The notes: generated by a model from the sequence alone, not told the origin. Counted from the stretch's first letter, positions 29,994 to 40,219 are shown. The stretch: DNA of 64,000 nt from Mycobacterium simiae (GCF_010727605.1 NZ_AP022568.1:4464001-4528000), one strand, 5' to 3'. Numbers and translations: made by a program.

Positions 29994-31154
29994 TCACAAT
30001 CCCAGAATCGTCGACGCGATGATGTTGCGCTGCACCTCGCTGCTGCCGCCGTAGATCGACGTCTTGCGGTAGTTGAGGTAATGCGGCGCACTGTGTTGCG
30101 CCCAGTCCGGCGACGCAATGCCGTCCCCATCCGCGGGTAGTGCGTCCGGGCCGGCTACCTCGACCAGCAGTTCGGTGGCCACCTGCTGCAACTGACTGCC
30201 GCGCAACTTGAGCACCGACGAGGCCGGGTTGGGCTGTCCGTTCGCGGAGTCGGTGACCACCCGCGACTGCGTGAGTTCCAATGCCAGCAGCTCGTTTTCG
30301 GCTTCGGCCAGCCGAGCCGCGAACAGCGGGTCGGTCAGCACCCCGGTTGCGGCGGCGTGCTTCTTCACCTCGGCTAGGCGCACCTTGGTCCGGCCCACCC
30401 CGGCGATGCCGGTGCGCTCGTTGCCCAACAGGAACTTCGCGTACGTCCAGCCCTTGTTTTCTTCTCCGACAAGCTGATTGGCGGGTACCCGGACGTCTTC
30501 GAAAAAGACCTCGTTGACCTCGTGGCCGCCGTCGATCGTCTTGATGGGCCGCAGCGTGACCCCCGGTGAGTTCATCTCGAACAACAGGAACGAGATGCCG
30601 GCCTGACGTTTGGGCGCCTGCGGGTCGGTGCGCACCAGACAGAAGATCCAGTCCGCGTACTGACCGAGGGTGGTCCAGGTCTTTTGGCCGTTGACGACGT
30701 AGCTGTCGCCGTCGCGCACCGCGGTGGTGCGCAGCGAGGCCAGGTCCGAACCGGCTTCCGGCTCCGAAAAGCCCTGGCACCACCAGATGTCGAGGCTGGC
30801 CGTTGGCGGCAGGAAGCGCTGTTTGACTTCCTCCGAACCGAATTCGGCGATCACCGGGCCGACCATCTTGGTGTTGAAATTCAGCGGCTCGGGGACACAC
30901 GCGAGTTGCATCTCGTCCGCCCAGATCTGTTGCTGGGTCGGCGTCCATTCCTTGCCGCCCCACTCCACCGGCCAGTTCGGGACCGCCAGACCGTGTTCGT
31001 GCAGGATCTTGTGGCTGGCGACGATGTCGTCGTGGTTTACTTCCGCCGAGCCCTTACGCACCCGATCGCGGATCTCCTGCGGAATCTTGGTGGTGTAAAT
31101 GGTGCGGAGTTCGTCGCGGAACGCGGCTTCCTCCGGCGTAAGCGCGAGTTGCAT
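29994..31154 (-). CDS. Acyl-CoA dehydrogenase, first subunit of a FadE pair
   Basis: A 386-residue acyl-CoA dehydrogenase: CQGFSEPEAGSDLASLRT (about 124-141) is the flavin/substrate loop, TTLGQYADWIF and the C-terminal KTSIYGGSSEVQRNIIASTILGL close the fold. The Glu that many family members have in a Y-E-G-T/S motif near the C-terminus is Gly here (IYGGSS), so the base must sit elsewhere or in the partner. The ATG at 31154 begins MQLALTPEEAAFRDELR, the usual family start. It is the first gene of the two-gene unit; the 203 bases before comEA must hold its promoter. Confidence 0.87.
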   Translation of the reverse strand: MQLALTPEEAAFRDELRTIYTTKIPQEIRDRVRKGSAEVNHDDIVASHKILHEHGLAVPNWPVEWGGKEWTPTQQQIWADEMQLACVPEPLNFNTKMVGPVIAEFGSEEVKQRFLPPTASLDIWWCQGFSEPEAGSDLASLRTTAVRDGDSYVVNGQKTWTTLGQYADWIFCLVRTDPQAPKRQAGISFLLFEMNSPGVTLRPIKTIDGGHEVNEVFFEDVRVPANQLVGEENKGWTYAKFLLGNERTGIAGVGRTKVRLAEVKKHAAATGVLTDPLFAARLAEAENELLALELTQSRVVTDSANGQPNPASSVLKLRGSQLQQVATELLVEVAGPDALPADGDGIASPDWAQHSAPHYLNYRKTSIYGGSSEVQRNIIASTILGL

Positions 31155-31345
31155 GCAGCCTCCTATGCCTGGCGATGAGCGTCGGTGACCGATGGCCACG
31201 ATTGCTGGACGGCTGTCGCGTCGGTGCGTACGCTCCGAGGTCCATCTTGACCCATGCGTTGCTGCGCTCGTGCACAGCCTCCGATTAATCCACAGCGGGC
31301 CGGCACGGGACCGTCCGCCGGGGCGGTGCTGGCGGTCCGCGCACC

Positions 31346-31351
31346 TACCGT
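31346..31351 (+). promoter_or_regulatory. Candidate -10 element of comEA (leaderless)
   Basis: TACCGT fits TANNNT and ends six bases before the comEA ATG, with no ribosome binding site between, so translation probably starts at the 5' end of the mRNA. The rest of the 31155-31357 spacer, which marks the right edge of the lipid island, shows nothing I recognise; the eis gene found at this place in M. tuberculosis is absent. Confidence 0.4.
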
Positions 31352-31357
31352 CGGCCC

Positions 31358-32215
31358 ATGCGCACAGAACTGCCCGCCGAGCGGCTGCAGCGCCGCCTCG
31401 GCGCCGACCCCGATCCCGATTCACCCGCCGAAGGTTCGGATGCCGAGCCGGACCCGGCGGACGAGGATCAGAATTCGTTACTGCCGCGCTGGCTTCCGGA
31501 CGCCACGCCCGATCAGGGTTGGCTGGCCCGGTTACGCGCCGACCCGGGTCGGGCGGGCGCGATTGCCTTGGCGGTGGTGGCCGCGCTGGCAGTACTGATC
31601 ACCGTCTTCACCCTGATGCGCGACCAGCCGGCGCCGGTGATGTCGGCCAAGCTGCCGCCGGTGCAGAAGGCATCCACGGCCGGCCCCGCTTCCCCGGGGA
31701 GCCCCGCCGTCGCGACCCCGGCCGGCCCGGATCGACCGGTCGTGGTCAGCGTGGTGGGGCTGGTGCACAAGCCCGGCCTGGTCACGCTGACGCCAGGGGC
31801 GCGCATCGCCGATGCGCTGCAGGCGGCCGGGGGCGCGATGGATGGCGCCGACACCATCGGGCTGAACATGGCCCGCCCGCTCACCGACGGTGAGCAGATC
31901 GTGGTGGGGTTGGCACCGGTGCCGGGTAAGCCAGCGGCGCTGGGCAGTTCCGTGGCCGCCGGCGCGGCTCCAGCTCCCGCTGCACCGGCACCGGTCTCCG
32001 GGTCCGCCCGGCCGAAACCGGGCGGGGTGCTCGACCTCAACACCGCCACCGTGGAACAGCTGGACGCTCTGCCCGGGGTCGGGCCGGTCACCGCCGCCGC
32101 GATCGTGGCCTGGCGGCAGTCGAACGGCAAATTCACCAGCGTCGACCAACTTGCCGACGTCGATGGGATCGGGCCCGCGCGGCTGGACAAGTTGCGTGCC
32201 CTGGTCCGCGTCTGA
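31358..32215 (+). CDS. comEA: ComEA-like DNA-binding competence protein
   Basis: A 285-residue membrane-anchored protein: acidic cytoplasmic N-terminus, one membrane helix (about 67-87), an SLBB domain (about 126-190, VVSVVGLVHKPGLVTLTPG) and a C-terminal helix-hairpin-helix pair (about 222-285, LNTATVEQLDALPGVGPVTA). In naturally competent bacteria ComEA binds incoming double-stranded DNA outside the membrane and passes it to ComEC. The gene overlaps comEC. Natural transformation is not established in most mycobacteria. Confidence 0.92.
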   Translation: MRTELPAERLQRRLGADPDPDSPAEGSDAEPDPADEDQNSLLPRWLPDATPDQGWLARLRADPGRAGAIALAVVAALAVLITVFTLMRDQPAPVMSAKLPPVQKASTAGPASPGSPAVATPAGPDRPVVVSVVGLVHKPGLVTLTPGARIADALQAAGGAMDGADTIGLNMARPLTDGEQIVVGLAPVPGKPAALGSSVAAGAAPAPAAPAPVSGSARPKPGGVLDLNTATVEQLDALPGVGPVTAAAIVAWRQSNGKFTSVDQLADVDGIGPARLDKLRALVRV

Positions 32216-33785
32216 CGCTGCCGGCCCACCCGCCTACCTCGATGTCCGCTTGGTGCCCGCCGCCCTGACCGGGTGGATCGTCACCGCCGCCGGCATCGAG
32301 TGGCCGGTCGGGCGCGTCCTGGCCTGGTGCGGTGTGGCGCTGCTCGGGGCGGCCGGACTGCTGGCCTGCTGCACATTGCGGCAGCGGGCGTTGGGTGCCG
32401 GGATGGCGGCGGTGGGCGTGGTCGGCGCCGGCTTCGGGTTCGCGATCGCGCTGCGTGCCGAGGCGGTGGCGCACCACCGGATCGTCGCGGAGTTCGGGAC
32501 CGTCGCCCCGGTCACGGTGACGCCCAGCGAGAGCCCGTTGCCGTTGGGCCGCGACCGACTGATGTTCCGGGCGACCTTGCAGCGCCTCCGCGACGACCAG
32601 ACATCCGGCCGGGTGACCGTTTTCGCGCGGGCTTCCGACTTCGACGTCATGGTCGGTCAACCGCTGCGGTTTTCCGCCCACATCGGCAGGCCTGGTCGCC
32701 ATGACCTGACGGTCGCGGTGCTCAACGCGTCGGGCCGGCCGACCACCGGCCGGGCGGGGCCGGTGCACCGAGCCGCGCAGGCGGTGCGCGCCCGGTTTGC
32801 CGCCGCCGCACGCGAGGCGCTGCCCAGCGGGCAAGCCGCGATGCTGCCGGCGCTGGTGCTGGGCGACACATCCGCGGTGAGCACCGATACCGGCCGAGAA
32901 TTCCGTGCGGCGGGCATGACACACCTGACGGCCGTCTCCGGTGCCAACGTCACCATTGTGTGCGGGGCCGTACTGTTGTCCGCCCGGCTGGTCGGCCCGC
33001 GGGCGGCGGTGCTGCTCGCCGGCGTTGCGCTGCTGGCGTTGGTGATCGTGGTGCAGCCGACCGCGAGTGTGTTGCGGGCGGCCGTCATGGGGGCCATCGT
33101 GCTGCTCGGGATGCTGTCGTCGCGTCGCCGGCAAGCGATTCCGGCGCTTTCCGCGGCGGTACTGATCCTGGTCGCGATCGCCCCGCAGCTCGCGGTCGAT
33201 GCGGGCTTCGCCCTGTCGGTGCTGGCGACGGCGGCGTTGGTGGTCCTCGCGCCGCCCTGGTCGCGACGCCTGGTCGCCCGGGGCTGCCCCAAACTGCTGG
33301 CAGACGCGGTGGCCGTCGCTGTTGCCGCACAGCTGGTGACCGCTCCACTGGTCGCCGGCATCTCCGGCCAGGTCAGCCTGGTGTCGGTGGCGGCAAACCT
33401 GGCCGCGGCGCCCGTCATCGCGCCGATCACCGTGCTGGGCAGTGCTGCCGCCACGCTGTGCCTGCCCTGGCCGTCCGGCGCACAACTGCTGGTCCGGTTC
33501 ACCGGCCCGGAGCTGTGGTGGGTGTTGCAGGTGGCGCACGCCGCGGCCGGGCTGCCCGCGGCGACCGTGCCGGTACCCGACGGGGTGGCCGGCGTGCTGT
33601 TGGTCGGTTGCGGCACCGCGTTGCTGCTGGTGCTGAGCGTGCGGCTGTGGCGGCGAGCCTGGTTTCGCGTGGCGGCCCGCGCGGCCGGGGTGACGGCGGC
33701 GGTGTGCGTGCTGGCCTGGTCGCTGTCGGCGCTGCTGGATCCGCGGCCGAATTGGTCAGCCCTTCGTGACACCATCGTGGGGTGA
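32196..33785 (+). CDS. comEC: ComEC/Rec2-type DNA channel, without metallo-beta-lactamase domain
   Basis: A membrane protein of about 529 residues with many hydrophobic helices and the competence-domain core [15 protein letters not shown] (about residue 243). It would form the channel for single-stranded DNA entry. It lacks the C-terminal metallo-beta-lactamase domain of long ComEC proteins, as does the M. tuberculosis orthologue. There is no ATG; GTG 32196, overlapping comEA by 20 bases, is my choice, and GTG 32253 (19 residues later) is the alternative. The stop overlaps holA by four bases (GTGA). Confidence 0.88.
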   Translation: MPWSASDAAGPPAYLDVRLVPAALTGWIVTAAGIEWPVGRVLAWCGVALLGAAGLLACCTLRQRALGAGMAAVGVVGAGFGFAIALRAEAVAHHRIVAEFGTVAPVTVTPSESPLPLGRDRLMFRATLQRLRDDQTSGRVTVFARASDFDVMVGQPLRFSAHIGRPGRHDLTVAVLNASGRPTTGRAGPVHRAAQAVRARFAAAAREALPSGQAAMLPALVLGDTSAVSTDTGREFRAAGMTHLTAVSGANVTIVCGAVLLSARLVGPRAAVLLAGVALLALVIVVQPTASVLRAAVMGAIVLLGMLSSRRRQAIPALSAAVLILVAIAPQLAVDAGFALSVLATAALVVLAPPWSRRLVARGCPKLLADAVAVAVAAQLVTAPLVAGISGQVSLVSVAANLAAAPVIAPITVLGSAAATLCLPWPSGAQLLVRFTGPELWWVLQVAHAAAGLPAATVPVPDGVAGVLLVGCGTALLLVLSVRLWRRAWFRVAARAAGVTAAVCVLAWSLSALLDPRPNWSALRDTIVG

Positions 33786-34759
33786 GCCGGGATTCGTCGT
33801 TGCATTTGGTGTTGGGGGACGAGGATCTGCTGGTTGAACGAGCGGTGGCACAGGTGTTGCGGGACGCCCGGGCCCGCGCCGGCACCTCCGAGAACCTTGA
33901 CATTCCGGTGAACCGGATCCGGGCCGGCGACGTCGGCACCTACGAGCTCGCCGAACTGCTGAGCCCGTCACTGTTCGCCGAGGAACGCGTCGTGGTGCTG
34001 GAGTCCGCCGCCGAGGCCGGCAAGGACGCAGTCGCGATGATCGCGGCCGCTGCCGCCGATCTGCCCCCGGCCACGGTGCTGGTGGTGATTCACTCGGGCG
34101 GCGGGCGAGCCAAGGCGCTGGCCGATCAGTTGAAGTCGCTGGGCGCCGAAGTCCATCCGTGTGCGCGGATCACCAAGGCCAGCGAACGCGTCGACTTCGT
34201 TCGCAAGGAGTTCCGTGCGCTGCGGGTCAAGGTGGACGAGGACACCGTGACGGCCCTGCTGGACGCCGTCGGCTCCGACGTGCGAGAGCTCGCGTCGGCG
34301 TGCTCGCAGCTGGTCGCCGACACCGGCGGGGCGGTCGACGAGGCGGCGGTGCGCCGCTATCACAGCGGAAAAGCCGAGGTGAAGGGCTTCGATATCGCGG
34401 ACAAGGCCGTCGCCGGGGATGTCGCCGGCGCAGCGGAGGCGCTGCGGTGGGCGATGATGCGCGGCGAGCCGCTGGTCGTGCTGGCCGACGCGCTGGCCGA
34501 GGCCATTCACACCATCGGCCGGGTGGGGCCGCTCTCGGGCGATCCGTACCGCCTGGCCGGTCAGCTGGGGATGCCGCCGTGGCGGGTGCAGAAGGCGCAA
34601 AAGCAGGCTCGGCGCTGGTCTCGCGACAGCGTGGCGACGGCGATGAAAGTCGTGGCGGAACTCAACGCCAACGTCAAAGGAGCCGCGGCCGACGCCGACT
34701 ACGCGCTGGAATCCGCGGTGCGCAAGGTGGCCGAACTGGTGGCCGACCGGGGTCGATAG
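33782..34759 (+). CDS. holA: DNA polymerase III delta subunit
   Basis: The clamp-loader subunit that opens the beta sliding clamp. The 325-residue product has the N-terminal [16 protein letters not shown] strand-helix, a degenerate AAA+ fold and the C-terminal clamp-loader collar ([18 protein letters not shown]). The GTG at 33782 overlaps comEC by four bases, as in M. tuberculosis Rv2413c-Rv2414c, so the polymerase gene is transcribed behind the competence-like genes. Confidence 0.93.
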   Translation: MSRDSSLHLVLGDEDLLVERAVAQVLRDARARAGTSENLDIPVNRIRAGDVGTYELAELLSPSLFAEERVVVLESAAEAGKDAVAMIAAAAADLPPATVLVVIHSGGGRAKALADQLKSLGAEVHPCARITKASERVDFVRKEFRALRVKVDEDTVTALLDAVGSDVRELASACSQLVADTGGAVDEAAVRRYHSGKAEVKGFDIADKAVAGDVAGAAEALRWAMMRGEPLVVLADALAEAIHTIGRVGPLSGDPYRLAGQLGMPPWRVQKAQKQARRWSRDSVATAMKVVAELNANVKGAAADADYALESAVRKVAELVADRGR

Positions 34760-34778
34760 GCAGCGAGGTGGCCGGAGC

Positions 34779-35039
34779 TCAGATCTTGTTCAGCGAGCGT
34801 GCCAGCGCCGACTTCTTGTTGGCCGCCTGGTTCTTGTGGATGACGCCCTTGCTGGCCGCCTTGTCCAGCTTGCGGCTGGTCGACAACAGCAACTCCGAGG
34901 CCTTTTCCTTGTCGCCGGCGGCCGCAGCCTCGCGGAACGCGCGCACGGCGGTACGCAGCGAAGACTTCACCGACTTGTTGCGCAGCCGGGCGCGCTCGTT
35001 GGTCTTGATGCGCTTTTGCTGCGACTTGATGTTGGCCAC
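34779..35039 (-). CDS. rpsT: 30S ribosomal protein bS20
   Basis: An 86-residue basic protein, [21 protein letters not shown]..., with the three-helix bS20 pattern ending [10 protein letters not shown]. The start is the GTG at 35039, preceded by GAAGGAA; upstream in-frame codons would add a non-conserved extension. It stands alone on the minus strand between plus-strand genes, as in other mycobacteria. The 156-base divergent spacer to the ATP-grasp gene contains a small palindrome (GGAAATTTCC, 35042-35051) inside its leader. Confidence 0.95.
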   Translation of the reverse strand: MANIKSQQKRIKTNERARLRNKSVKSSLRTAVRAFREAAAAGDKEKASELLLSTSRKLDKAASKGVIHKNQAANKKSALARSLNKI

Positions 35040-35195
35040 GCGGAAATTTCCTTCGTCGGTTCGGTATTTGCGGTGTTCGTTTCGGGGGGCGCCCCACACC
35101 CGATTGCGACTGCTCAGGTTAGCAGTCGGTTACGTTTTCTCCCAAAACGGGAACTCCCGGCCTGCCATAACGTCAATTAGGGCAGCATCCTAAAA

Positions 35196-36899
35196 GTGAG
35201 TCTTCCGAACCAGGTTGAGCAAGCCAGGCGCGGGTCGCGCGGCGCTGCCCGCAAGCTGGCGCGGTCCGAGCGCATCTTCGGCGGCTACAACACCTCCGAC
35301 GTGTATGCGCTGGCATTCGATGAGATGTTCGACAGTCAGGGCAACGTCCGGGGCCCCTACAAGGGCATCTATGCCGAGCTCGCGCCGGCGGACGCCGCCG
35401 ACCTACGAGCCCGCGCCGAAGCCCTGGCCCGTGCGTTCATCGACCAGGGCATCACCTTCTCCCTGTCGGGCCAAGAGCGGCCATTCCCGCTGGACCTCGT
35501 GCCCCGGGTGCTGTCCGCCGCGGAATGGAATCGGCTAGAGCGTGGCATCGTGCAACGCGTCAAAGCGCTCGAGATGTACCTCGACGACATCTACGGCGAC
35601 CAGGAGATCCTCGCCGATGGCGTGATCCCGCGGCGGCTGGTCACCTCCTGCGAGCATTTTCATCGCCAGGCGGTAGGCATCGTGCCACCAAACGGCGTGC
35701 GCATCCACGTCGCGGGCATTGACCTGATTCGCGACGAGAAGGGCACCTGGCGGGTCCTCGAGGACAACCTGCGCTCACCCTCGGGCGTGTCATACGTCAT
35801 GGAGAACCGCCGCACCATGGCGCGGGTCTTTCCGAACCTGTTCGCCACCCACCGAGTGCGCGCGGTCGACGACTACTCCTCGCACCTGCTGCGAGCGCTG
35901 CGCAACTCCGCGGCCACCAACGAGGCCGACCCGACGGTAGTGGTGCTGACCCCTGGCGTCTACAACTCCGCGTACTTCGAGCACTCGCTGCTCGCCCGGC
36001 AGATGGGCGTCGAACTGGTCGAGGGCCGCGATCTGTTCTGCCGCGATAACCAGGTGTACATGCGCACCACCGAGGGAGAGCGGCAGGTCGACGTCATTTA
36101 CCGGCGCATCGACGACGTCTTCCTCGATCCGCTGCAGTTCCGCGCCGACTCGGTGCTCGGGGTGGCCGGTTTGGTCAACGCCGCCCGCGCCGGCAACGTC
36201 GTGATCTCCAGCGCGATCGGAAACGGGGTCGGCGACGACAAGCTTGTCTACACCTATGTCCCGACCATGATCGAGTACTACCTGGGCGAAAAGCCGCTAC
36301 TGGCCAACGTGGACACGTACCGGTGCTGGCTGGATGACGAACGCGAGGAAGTGCTCGACCGGCTGCGTGAACTGGTCATCAAGCCGGTCGAGGGTTCCGG
36401 CGGCTACGGCATCGTGTTCGGGCCGGAGGCCTCCGAGAAAGAACTCGCGGGCGTGAGCAAGAAGATTCGCGAGGATCCTCGCAGCTGGATCGCCCAGCCG
36501 ATGATGGAACTGTCGACCGTGCCCACCCAGATCGACAACACACTGGGCCCACGCTACGTCGACCTGCGGCCGTTCGCCGTCAACGACGGTGACGAGGTGT
36601 GGGTGCTGCCCGGCGGGCTGACCCGGGTCGCCCTGGTCGAAGGTTCGCGGGTAGTCAACTCCAGCCAGGGCGGTGGCTCCAAGGACACCTGGGTGCTGGC
36701 GCCGCGTGCGTCGACCGCCCATCGCGAGCTGGGGGCCGCCGAGTTGATGCGCTCGCTGCCGGACTCCATGGCGGACTCCGAGCCCGACGACTCACCGTCT
36801 TCCCACCAGCAGTCGGTACCGGCCGAACCGCTGCAGGGCGGCCCGCCACCGAAGAGGCAAAAACAGCAGCAGCAACAACAACAGAGGACGGTCCGCTGA
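35196..36899 (+). CDS. Circularly permuted ATP-grasp protein (Rv2411c-like)
   Basis: A 567-residue member of the circularly permuted ATP-grasp family (CP_ATPgrasp_2), predicted to ligate a carboxylate to an amine. Seen are GIYAELAPADAAD, QERPFPLDLVPRVL, GSGGYGIVFGPEA (glycine-rich ATP loop, about residue 401) and RYVDLRPFAVNDG. The start is GTG 35196. The C-terminus is low-complexity and ends in a run of seven Gln and a basic tail, encoded by cag/caa triplets at 36864-36884. The stop overlaps the next ATG. With the following alpha-E and transglutaminase genes it forms a conserved trio predicted to build and cleave a peptide or amide. Confidence 0.85.
   Translation: MSLPNQVEQARRGSRGAARKLARSERIFGGYNTSDVYALAFDEMFDSQGNVRGPYKGIYAELAPADAADLRARAEALARAFIDQGITFSLSGQERPFPLDLVPRVLSAAEWNRLERGIVQRVKALEMYLDDIYGDQEILADGVIPRRLVTSCEHFHRQAVGIVPPNGVRIHVAGIDLIRDEKGTWRVLEDNLRSPSGVSYVMENRRTMARVFPNLFATHRVRAVDDYSSHLLRALRNSAATNEADPTVVVLTPGVYNSAYFEHSLLARQMGVELVEGRDLFCRDNQVYMRTTEGERQVDVIYRRIDDVFLDPLQFRADSVLGVAGLVNAARAGNVVISSAIGNGVGDDKLVYTYVPTMIEYYLGEKPLLANVDTYRCWLDDEREEVLDRLRELVIKPVEGSGGYGIVFGPEASEKELAGVSKKIREDPRSWIAQPMMELSTVPTQIDNTLGPRYVDLRPFAVNDGDEVWVLPGGLTRVALVEGSRVVNSSQGGGSKDTWVLAPRASTAHRELGAAELMRSLPDSMADSEPDDSPSSHQQSVPAEPLQGGPPPKRQKQQQQQQQRTVR
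36864..36884 (+). repeat. Gln-codon triplet run at the end of the ATP-grasp gene
   Basis: Seven consecutive Gln codons (three cag, three caa, one cag) flanked by Lys and Arg codons. Triplet runs of this kind can vary in length between strains without breaking the frame. Confidence 0.8.
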
Positions 36900-37870
36900 T
36901 GTTGGCTCGAAACGCCGAGGCGCTCTACTGGATCGGCCGTTACGTGGAACGTGCCGACGACACCGCGCGGATTCTGGATGTGGCGCTGCACCAGTTGCTC
37001 GAGGACTCCAGCGTGGATCCCGACCAAGCATCGCGGCTGCTGCTGCGGGTTTTGGGCATCGAGCCGCCCAAGCACGATCTGGATGTCTGGTCATTGACCG
37101 ACCTGGTGGCCTACCGAAAAGACAACCAGGGCGGCAGCTCGATCGTCGACGCGATCACCGCGGCGCGGGAAAACGCCAAGTCCGCCCGGGAAGTCACATC
37201 CAGCGAAATCTGGGAATGTCTGAATACCACCTACCACGCCTTACCGGAGCGCGAGCGGGCCGCCAAACGCCTTGGGCCACATGAGTTTCTGTCATTCATC
37301 GAAGGGCGGGCGGCAATGTTCGCCGGTCTGGCCGACTCGACACTCTCGCGCGACGACGGCTACCGCTTCATGGTGTTGGGCCGGGCGATCGAACGCGTCG
37401 ACATGACGGTGCGGTTGCTGCTGTCCCGAGTGGGGGACAGCGCCTCTTCGCCGGCATGGGTGACGCTGTTGCGCTCGGCCGGTGCCCACGACACGTATCT
37501 GCGCACCTATCGCGGGGTGCTGGACGCCGGCCGCGTGGTCGAGTTCATGATGTTGGACCGGTTGTTCCCGCGCTCGGTCTTCTACTCGCTCAAGCTCGCC
37601 GAGCACAGCATCGAAGAGTTGGTCCGCAATCCGCAGAGCCGGGTGGGTGCCACCGCCGAAGCGCAGCGCCTGCTCGGCCAGGCCCGCAGCGAACTGGAAT
37701 TCCTGCCGCCCGGAGTGCTCCTGGACACGCTGGAGACTCGGCTCGCCGGTCTGCAGACCACCTGTCGCGATGTCGGAGATGCGTTGTCGTTGCAGTACTT
37801 TCACGTCACTCCGTGGGTGGCATGGTCGGATGCCGGACATAGTCTCGTGGCCCGGAACGGGGATGTCTGA
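36899..37870 (+). CDS. Alpha-E domain protein (DUF403, Rv2410c-like)
   Basis: A 323-residue all-helical protein with the family opening MLARNAEALYWIGRYVERADDTARIL. Alpha-E domains always travel with permuted ATP-grasp and transglutaminase-like genes and their own activity is unproven. The ATG uses the last base of the preceding TGA, and its stop overlaps the transglutaminase ATG in the same way, so all three are translated in a coupled series. Confidence 0.87.
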   Translation: MLARNAEALYWIGRYVERADDTARILDVALHQLLEDSSVDPDQASRLLLRVLGIEPPKHDLDVWSLTDLVAYRKDNQGGSSIVDAITAARENAKSAREVTSSEIWECLNTTYHALPERERAAKRLGPHEFLSFIEGRAAMFAGLADSTLSRDDGYRFMVLGRAIERVDMTVRLLLSRVGDSASSPAWVTLLRSAGAHDTYLRTYRGVLDAGRVVEFMMLDRLFPRSVFYSLKLAEHSIEELVRNPQSRVGATAEAQRLLGQARSELEFLPPGVLLDTLETRLAGLQTTCRDVGDALSLQYFHVTPWVAWSDAGHSLVARNGDV

Positions 37871-38709
37871 TGTGGCGGTTGCGCGTGGTGCACACCACCG
37901 GATTCGCCTACGAAGCACCGGTGACCGCTTCGTACAACGAGGCGCGGCTGACCCCGGGCTCCGACACGCGGCAAAACGTCATCCTCAACCGCGTGGAGAC
38001 CATTCCGGCCACCCGGACCTACCGCTACATCGACTACTGGGGTACCGCGGTCACGGCGTTCGACTTGCATGCGCCGCACACCGACCTGACCGTGACGTCC
38101 TCGTCGGTGGTCGAGACCGAGCAGCCGGAGCCGGCCGCCAAGGATGTCACGTGGAGCGACCTGCAATCCCCGGCGGTGATCGATCGCTTCGACGAATTGC
38201 TGCAACCCACCAACTACACGCCGGTCGCCAAGCGGTTGCGCGCCGTCGGTAAGAAGATCAGCAAAAGCGAGGAGCCGCAGGAGGCGGTGATCGCCGCGGC
38301 CAAGTGGGTACACGGCGAGCTGGACTACCTGCCCGGGACCACAGGCGTGCAGTCGTCTGGATTGGACGCGCTCAAGGCGGGTAAAGGGGTGTGTCAGGAC
38401 TTCGTCCACCTGACCTTGATGTTGTTGCGCGACATGGGGATTCCGTCGCGGTACGTCTCGGGCTATCTGCACCCGAACCGGGATGCTGTGATCGGGGTGA
38501 CGGCGGACGGACGAAGCCACGCCTGGATTCAGGCCTGGACCGGGGGCTGGTGGAACTACGACCCCACCAACGACACCGAGATCACCGAGCAGTACGTCAG
38601 CGTGGGCGTCGGACGTGACTACACCGACGTATCGCCGCTGAAGGGCATCTATTCAGGACAGGGCGCCACCGATCTCGACGTGGTCGTCGAGGTCACCCGG
38701 CTGGCCTAG
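37870..38709 (+). CDS. Transglutaminase-like cysteine protease (Rv2409c-like)
   Basis: A 279-residue protein with an N-terminal bacterial transglutaminase-like beta domain (MWRLRVVHTTGFAYEAPV...) and the catalytic core: Cys175 in GKGVCQDFVH, His217 in RSHAWIQAW, Asp231 in WNYDPTND. No signal peptide, so it acts in the cytosol. Family members with this architecture are predicted peptidases that counter the paired ATP-grasp ligase. It abuts the convergent RNase Z gene (stops at 38709 and 38710). Confidence 0.88.
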   Translation: MWRLRVVHTTGFAYEAPVTASYNEARLTPGSDTRQNVILNRVETIPATRTYRYIDYWGTAVTAFDLHAPHTDLTVTSSSVVETEQPEPAAKDVTWSDLQSPAVIDRFDELLQPTNYTPVAKRLRAVGKKISKSEEPQEAVIAAAKWVHGELDYLPGTTGVQSSGLDALKAGKGVCQDFVHLTLMLLRDMGIPSRYVSGYLHPNRDAVIGVTADGRSHAWIQAWTGGWWNYDPTNDTEITEQYVSVGVGRDYTDVSPLKGIYSGQGATDLDVVVEVTRLA

Positions 38710-39552
38710 CTAGGGTCGCGGCGCAATTTCAACCCGGTGCAAGTCGTCACCGAGCTCGATCCGGCCGCCGAATTGCGAGGCCGCCAGCGTTCGCCACTGT
38801 TCTTCCTGGCCAGGCACCAGCGCCGGCACGTAGTGGGTCATGACCAAGGTGCCGACCCCGGCACGGGCCGCGGTGGCCGCGGCCTCTTCGACCGAGGAGT
38901 GATAGTCACAAATGTCCTGCATCCGCTGCTGCGGGATCTGCGCGACGATGTCCTTGCGAATTACGGTGTGCACCAAAGCATCCGCCCCGGCGGCGAGCGC
39001 ATCCAGGCCCGCGCACGGCACGGTGTCCCCGGCCAGCACCACCGCGACGCCCCCGGCCTCGATCCGGAAGCCGATGGTCGGGGCCACCGGCCGGTGATCG
39101 GTGGGGCCGACCCGAATCGACACCCCGTCGCGATCCCACACCGGGCCCTCGATGTGCTCGTGCACCTCGACCGACGGTGGCGTGTTCAGGTCATCGTGGT
39201 GGGCGATCCGGTAACCGATGTCGTGGTCGAAGGCCTTGAGCATGGCCTCCACCGTCTCCGCGGTACCGGGCGGGCCGATGATCGGAAACGGCGCCGGATT
39301 GGGTGTGAACGTGGTGATCCAGCGCGTGATGAGCAGGTCGCCGAGTTCGGCGATGTGGTCGCTGTGCAGATGGGTGAGGAGCAGCGCCGACAGTCCGGCG
39401 GCGCCGACACCGACGGCCGCCGAGCGTTGCAACACCCCGCGTCCGCAATCCACCAGGAATGCCTGTCCGCCGGCGCGCACCAGCGACGCCGGCCCCGCAC
39501 GGTTCGGATCGGGAATGGGACTTCCGGTGCCCAGCAAGGTGATCTCAATCAT
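38710..39552 (-). CDS. rnz: Ribonuclease Z-like metallo-beta-lactamase
   Basis: A 280-residue enzyme that trims tRNA 3' ends. The zinc motif HLHSDH is at residues 61-66, with [13 protein letters not shown] before it, VVLAGDTVP near 180 and THYVP near 245. The ATG at 39552 gives [12 protein letters not shown], the family N-terminus. The M. tuberculosis counterpart is Rv2407, in the same orientation relative to its neighbours. Confidence 0.87.
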   Translation of the reverse strand: MIEITLLGTGSPIPDPNRAGPASLVRAGGQAFLVDCGRGVLQRSAAVGVGAAGLSALLLTHLHSDHIAELGDLLITRWITTFTPNPAPFPIIGPPGTAETVEAMLKAFDHDIGYRIAHHDDLNTPPSVEVHEHIEGPVWDRDGVSIRVGPTDHRPVAPTIGFRIEAGGVAVVLAGDTVPCAGLDALAAGADALVHTVIRKDIVAQIPQQRMQDICDYHSSVEEAAATAARAGVGTLVMTHYVPALVPGQEEQWRTLAASQFGGRIELGDDLHRVEIAPRP

Positions 39553-39737
39553 GGACCGATCCTTCAAGACCGCCGCGCGTGGCGGGGCCCAATCGAACGA
39601 ACTTGCCCCGGCGGGTTTCCCCCTGGTGGTGCCGGGGTGCCGGGTGCTGATCGGCTGCCGGTTGCCGTGTTGGCTTTCCCGCCGCGCGACTTAGCCGTAG
39701 CCTGGTGTGAGGCAGATCACGACCAGCGGGAGGCTTG

Positions 39738-40166
39738 ATGCGGATCGCGGACGTTTTGCGAAACAAGGGCGCGGCGGTGGTGACGATCCATCCCGAGGCG
39801 ACGGTCCGGGAACTTCTCGCGGGCCTCGCCGAGCAAAACATCGGTGCCATGGTGGTGGTCGGCGACGAGGGGGTGGTCGGCATTGTGTCCGAGCGCGATG
39901 TCGTCCGCCAGCTGCACACGCACGGCGCCAGCGTGCTTTCCCGCCCGATTTCCACGGTCATGACCGCGACCGTCGCCACCTGCACGAAGGCTGACACCGT
40001 CGACGCGATCAGCGTCCTGATGACCAAGAATCGGGTGCGCCACGTCCCGGTGCTGGACGGCAAGAAGCTGATCGGGATCGTCAGCATCGGCGATGTGGTG
40101 AAGACGCGCATGGAAGAACTCGAAGCCGAACAGCAACAACTGCAGTCCTACATCACGCAGGGCTGA
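39738..40166 (+). CDS. CBS-domain-pair protein (Rv2406c-like)
   Basis: A 142-residue stand-alone pair of CBS domains: VVGIVSERDVVRQL closes the first and LIGIVSIGDVVKTRM the second. Such proteins sense adenosine nucleotides and regulate a partner. ATG 39738 is preceded by GGGAGG; the TTG three bases earlier is less likely. The partner is not evident from the neighbours. The spacer before it (39553-39737) has a possible -10, TAGCCT, and no other structure. Confidence 0.88.
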   Translation: MRIADVLRNKGAAVVTIHPEATVRELLAGLAEQNIGAMVVVGDEGVVGIVSERDVVRQLHTHGASVLSRPISTVMTATVATCTKADTVDAISVLMTKNRVRHVPVLDGKKLIGIVSIGDVVKTRMEELEAEQQQLQSYITQG

Positions 40167-40219
40167 CCGGGCCCTCGCCCCGCTCGCCACACGCCGGGCG
40201 ACAAGACCGGCAAGACGGG

